A DNA stretch of 17,245 bases from an uncultured Blautia sp. (lineage in GTDB: Bacteria > Bacillota > Clostridia > Lachnospirales > Lachnospiraceae), in NCBI GenBank assembly GCA_946629475.1, contig CAMOXX010000030.1, positions 1-17,245 on the forward strand, read 5' to 3'. A program made the translations under genes and the position numbers. The notes under the pieces were generated by a model. That model was not told the DNA's origin and searched no databases. It worked only from the letters and a program-made list of their open reading frames with translations. Of the stretch, positions 15,016 to 17,245 are shown in pieces. Position 1 is the first letter of the stretch; every line of letters begins with the position of its first letter.

Positions 15016-15720
15016 TTACAGTTCGTTGATATAAATATTCATTGCGTCCAGAAACTGTTTTTTACGGCTCCGGCTGATCTGGATCAGATCGCCGTGCACC
15101 TTCAGGTCATTTCCCTGATAGTTTTCGACATAAGACAGGTTGACAATATAGCAGCGGTTGCAGCGGAAAAACCGCTTCGGGTCGAGCATCTCTTCGAGAT
15201 CCCTCATCCTGCCTTTGGCAATGTAATTGCCGTCCAGGGTATGGTAGATCAGGAGATGGTCCTGCACTTCCACATAGCAGATTTTGGAGACATCGACCCT
15301 GACTTTTCCCCCTTTCAGGGAAATCGTGATATATTTTGCTTCCTGCTTATTCCTGTGCGCCAGGGCACGGTTCAGAGTTTCAGAAAATGAAAAATATGAA
15401 ATCGGCTTCAGCATATAGTCCATTGCGCGGACCTTATATCCGCTGATGGCATACTGCGGCATATTTGTGATAAATATAATAGCCACGTTCTCATCCATGC
15501 GGCGGATCTCTTCGGCTGCTTTCATACCGTTCATAAACTGCATTTCAATATCCAGCAGAATCAGATCATATTCCGCTGTATAGTCCGTAACAATATCCTC
15601 CCCGTCCTGGAATTCCGTCAGTTTCAGTTCAACATGATTTTCTTTCTCGTAGCGTACCAGACATTTCCGCAGTTCTGATCGGTCAAAATCGTTATCATCT
15701 ACGAGGGCGATCTGGATCAT
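15016..15720 (-). CDS. LytTR-family response regulator (AgrA/LytR type)
   Basis: A 234-residue two-component regulator. The receiver domain (1-120) has the acidic pair D8/D9, the phospho-acceptor D57 in LLDIEM, T85 and K105 (LKP). The LytTR DNA-binding domain (about 130-234) shows YVEVQDHLLIYHTLDG, FFRCNRCYIVNLSYVENY and a final basic/polar region. Such proteins activate promoters with paired 9-bp direct repeats, often for cell-surface or quorum functions. No histidine kinase gene is adjacent: upstream is the end of a GH78 gene and downstream the hydrolase. It is therefore an orphan within this window. The ribosome binding site is a GGAAGGAAGGAAG run that is one arm of a long inverted repeat. 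Its targets are unknown; the flanking hydrolase gene is a candidate. Confidence 0.95.
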   Translation of the reverse strand: MIQIALVDDNDFDRSELRKCLVRYEKENHVELKLTEFQDGEDIVTDYTAEYDLILLDIEMQFMNGMKAAEEIRRMDENVAIIFITNMPQYAISGYKVRAMDYMLKPISYFSFSETLNRALAHRNKQEAKYITISLKGGKVRVDVSKICYVEVQDHLLIYHTLDGNYIAKGRMRDLEEMLDPKRFFRCNRCYIVNLSYVENYQGNDLKVHGDLIQISRSRKKQFLDAMNIYINEL

Positions 15721-15846
15721 GATGCTTCCTTCCTTCCCGTAATCATCGTCCGAGCGTGCAGGTTGATACTGTTGTCTTTCTATAATATAAGTTTAGCAGA
15801 AAGTGCACATTGGTACAAGGACTTTTTATAAGGAAGGAAGGCATCA
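15720..15846. repeat. Long inverted repeat enclosing the regulator's promoter region and ribosome binding site
   Basis: GATGCTTCCTTCCTT (15721-15735) and AAGGAAGGAAGGCATC (15830-15845) are complementary apart from one bulged G. The pairing extends one base further at each end (15720 with 15846). The arms are about 95 bp apart. The inner arm is the ribosome binding site of the response-regulator gene, and 15720 is the first base of its start codon. The spacer holds an AT-rich TATTATA (15781-15787) that could be the -10 region of the regulator's own promoter. Confidence 0.6.
15782..15787 (-). promoter_or_regulatory. Possible -10 element of the response-regulator promoter
   Basis: Minus-strand TATTAT lies about 60 nt before the regulator start codon. 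No good -35 box is found at 16-18 bp; the best candidate TTGTAC (15818-15813) is 25 bp away. If real, the promoter would probably need an activator. Weak evidence. Confidence 0.25.
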
Positions 15847-15866
15847 GAGCCCGGAACCGGGTGACT

Positions 15867-15890
15867 GGTCCCCCCGCTTCCGGAAGGACC
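15867..15890 (-). terminator. Hairpin just after the GH78 gene, terminator-like but without a U-run
   Basis: On the minus-strand transcript GGUCCUUCCG (15890-15881) pairs with CGGGGGGACC (15876-15867), giving a 10-bp stem with two G-U pairs and a 4-nt GAAG loop. It starts 14 nt after the stop of the GH78 gene. The following bases are not U-rich, so it would be an imperfect terminator or a 3'-end protecting structure. Confidence 0.4.
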
Positions 15891-15904
15891 GCCGCAGCTC
15901 CGCT

Positions 15905-17245
15905 TTACGCAAGATCGAAGTGGTAGGACCCGGCCGTCAGTTCAATCTGCTGAACCGGGATTTCATTGCGGACGGTTTCGCCCACAACGGTCACTCCTTC
16001 TGTCTCCTCCGGCGCGTTTTCCGTCGGGAGATAAAGTGTCGCGGTCGTATTAGCCGGAACAACGGCATCGTAGGATGTCATCACACCGTCCTCCGCTGTC
16101 CAGCCGCTCTCGATCGTTCCGTAGACCGAATCAAAGCTTCCTTTTGCATACGTAAAGCTTCCGCCCGCTGTCGGCTGCAGGATAAAGTGCTGATACCCGG
16201 GCTGTTCGGGGTCGGAGGCGATTCCCAGCTGATAAGCCATCATCCATTCGCAGACCGCTCCGAAGGAGTAGTGGTTGAAGGAATTCATGCTGTTGTTTCC
16301 GTTGAATCCAAGCTCGGTGGTATAACCGTTCCAGCGCTCCCAGATGCTGGTCGCCCCCTGCGTTACAGGGTACAGCCACGAAGCGTATTCCGTGGATTCG
16401 AACATCTTGTACGCGATATCGTTCATGCCATGATCGGACAGGGAATTCAGCACGTTTCCGGTTGCGTTGAAGCCGGTTGTGATCGTGTAGGCCGGCACAT
16501 CCAGACCGTCGCTGTCGGTCACGTCCGGATTTTCGATCGTGCGCGCATAATGCTCCAGGGCTTTTTCCATGTTCTCCTCGCTGATCACATGGAAGCGGAG
16601 CGGGGTCGCATAGGATGCCTGGGTATCTACGATCTCGTTCTTCGCATTCCTGGTCTTTCCGGTCTCCGGATCGATAAAGAATTCGTTCCAGGCTTCTCTC
16701 GCGGTTTCCGCGATTGCCCGGTATTCTTCTGCCTTGCCGCTGTCGCCGACCGCATCTGCCATCAGGGCCGCCTCATCAAGGCAGGCAATGTACACCGCAT
16801 TGCCGAGCATCACGCCGTCGGTCGGAATCCGGGACAGGTGGTCGCAGAGTGTTCCCGTCTCGCCGGTCAGCCGCGGTTCCTCCTGCTTGTCGCCGTTTTC
16901 ATCCTTGTAGGTCATCGGGGTTGCAGCAAGATGGTCCACATAGGTGTAAATATTCTCAATATTATCCTTCACCATTCCGAGATTGCCCGTCTGCATATAA
17001 ACATTGTACGGGATTGTCACCACCAGGCAGTTCCAGGTAATGCCGAAGCTCTGGCCGTTGTGCGGAATGACGTCGTCATTCTCCGGGTCGTAGTTTACGA
17101 AAGCCGGGCAGTACTGGGAGGAAAGTCCTGTCTCCTCTCCGCAGTCCGCGCGCACTGTATCCATCCACTGGCGCATAAAGTTGGCAGTGTCCGCAATATA
17201 GGATGCGGAAAGGGCGTAAACCTGCGCGTCTCCGGTCCATCCCAT
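15905..17245 (-). CDS. GH78 alpha-L-rhamnosidase-type glycoside hydrolase, C-terminal part (5' end outside the window)
   Basis: 446 residues are visible; the reading frame is open at the window edge. The first visible residues MGWTGDAQ match the middle of the GH78 catalytic (alpha/alpha)6 barrel (usual form ERxGWTGDAQ), so the M is internal. GH78 enzymes release terminal alpha-L-rhamnose from plant or bacterial glycans by inversion. Later landmarks are GATSIWERW (297-305), whose E303 fits the catalytic-base position, and MNSFNHYSFGAV (320-331). The final 100 residues form the C-terminal beta domain, ending in an ELTAGSYHFDLA stretch. The catalytic acid and any signal peptide are outside the window. 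It lies 184 bp upstream of the regulator gene with a hairpin between, so it may be a separate transcript. Rhamnose specificity is likely, not proven. Confidence 0.9.
   Translation of the reverse strand: MGWTGDAQVYALSASYIADTANFMRQWMDTVRADCGEETGLSSQYCPAFVNYDPENDDVIPHNGQSFGITWNCLVVTIPYNVYMQTGNLGMVKDNIENIYTYVDHLAATPMTYKDENGDKQEEPRLTGETGTLCDHLSRIPTDGVMLGNAVYIACLDEAALMADAVGDSGKAEEYRAIAETAREAWNEFFIDPETGKTRNAKNEIVDTQASYATPLRFHVISEENMEKALEHYARTIENPDVTDSDGLDVPAYTITTGFNATGNVLNSLSDHGMNDIAYKMFESTEYASWLYPVTQGATSIWERWNGYTTELGFNGNNSMNSFNHYSFGAVCEWMMAYQLGIASDPEQPGYQHFILQPTAGGSFTYAKGSFDSVYGTIESGWTAEDGVMTSYDAVVPANTTATLYLPTENAPEETEGVTVVGETVRNEIPVQQIELTAGSYHFDLA

Noticed and set aside
15781..15786. Plus-strand TATAAT as a divergent promoter
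   Set aside because: No -35 box at proper spacing (TTGATA is 12 bp away) and no plus-strand gene follows.
15720..15846. A miniature transposable element with terminal inverted repeats
   Set aside because: One arm overlaps the ribosome binding site and start codon of an intact conserved gene, and no flanking target-site duplication is evident, so a regulatory inverted repeat is likelier.
1..17245. CRISPR array, tRNA, rRNA or insertion sequence
   Set aside because: No regularly spaced repeats, no cloverleaf or rRNA-like sequence, and no transposase or integrase coding sequence were found.

Overview
The window looks like a chromosome segment of a moderately GC-rich anaerobic Firmicute, most likely a Clostridia/Lachnospiraceae-type gut bacterium. 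This is inferred from the strong Shine-Dalgarno sequences, a sigma-A type promoter, a LytTR response regulator, a two-domain glutamine-dependent NAD synthetase and a Wzm/Wzt-type exporter surrounded by family-2 glycosyltransferases. No species can be assigned. Every gene I can support is on the minus strand, so the order of expression runs from high to low coordinates.

Right part (17245 down to 12890): the C-terminal part of a GH78 alpha-L-rhamnosidase-type protein cut by the window edge; a LytTR response regulator; a membrane-anchored alpha/beta-hydrolase (esterase-like); and an MscS-type mechanosensitive channel. Next comes nadE (start at 12873), 16 bp after the channel gene, so hydrolase, channel and nadE are probably co-transcribed. 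The two intergenic stretches flanking the regulator hold notable structures. One is a 12-bp-arm palindrome at a predicted transcription start (14926-14951). The other is a long inverted repeat whose inner arm contains the regulator's ribosome binding site (15720-15846).

Left part (10885 down to 92): a compact polysaccharide operon. It starts at a good promoter (-35 TTGCAA, 17 bp, extended -10 TACAAT) only 17 bp past the nadE stop and ends in a strong intrinsic terminator that overlaps the last stop codon. The order is tandem-GT2 (639 aa), GT2 (389 aa), a 956-aa multidomain protein with a GT2, ABC permease, ABC ATPase, GT2 (358 aa), GT2 (352 aa), GT2 (321 aa). Intergenic gaps are -25 to 37 bp. 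The likely job is assembly of a cell-surface glycan on a lipid carrier in the cytoplasm and its export by the two-gene ABC transporter. The ATPase lacks a C-terminal glycan-binding domain. No priming transferase, nucleotide-sugar synthesis gene or ligase is present, so these must lie elsewhere.

The most interesting features are in this operon. The paralogues are arranged as a mirror: A-B-C-[permease-ATPase]-D-B'-A'. The 956-aa protein carries, ahead of its ordinary GT2 domain, about 570 residues that look like decayed PP-loop and polysaccharide-pyruvyl-transferase folds. Beyond the terminator, bases 1-77 hold three copies of a 13-14 bp sequence that can form two mutually exclusive hairpins. 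No RNA genes, insertion sequences or CRISPR arrays were seen, and no gene-free stretch exceeds 300 bases.
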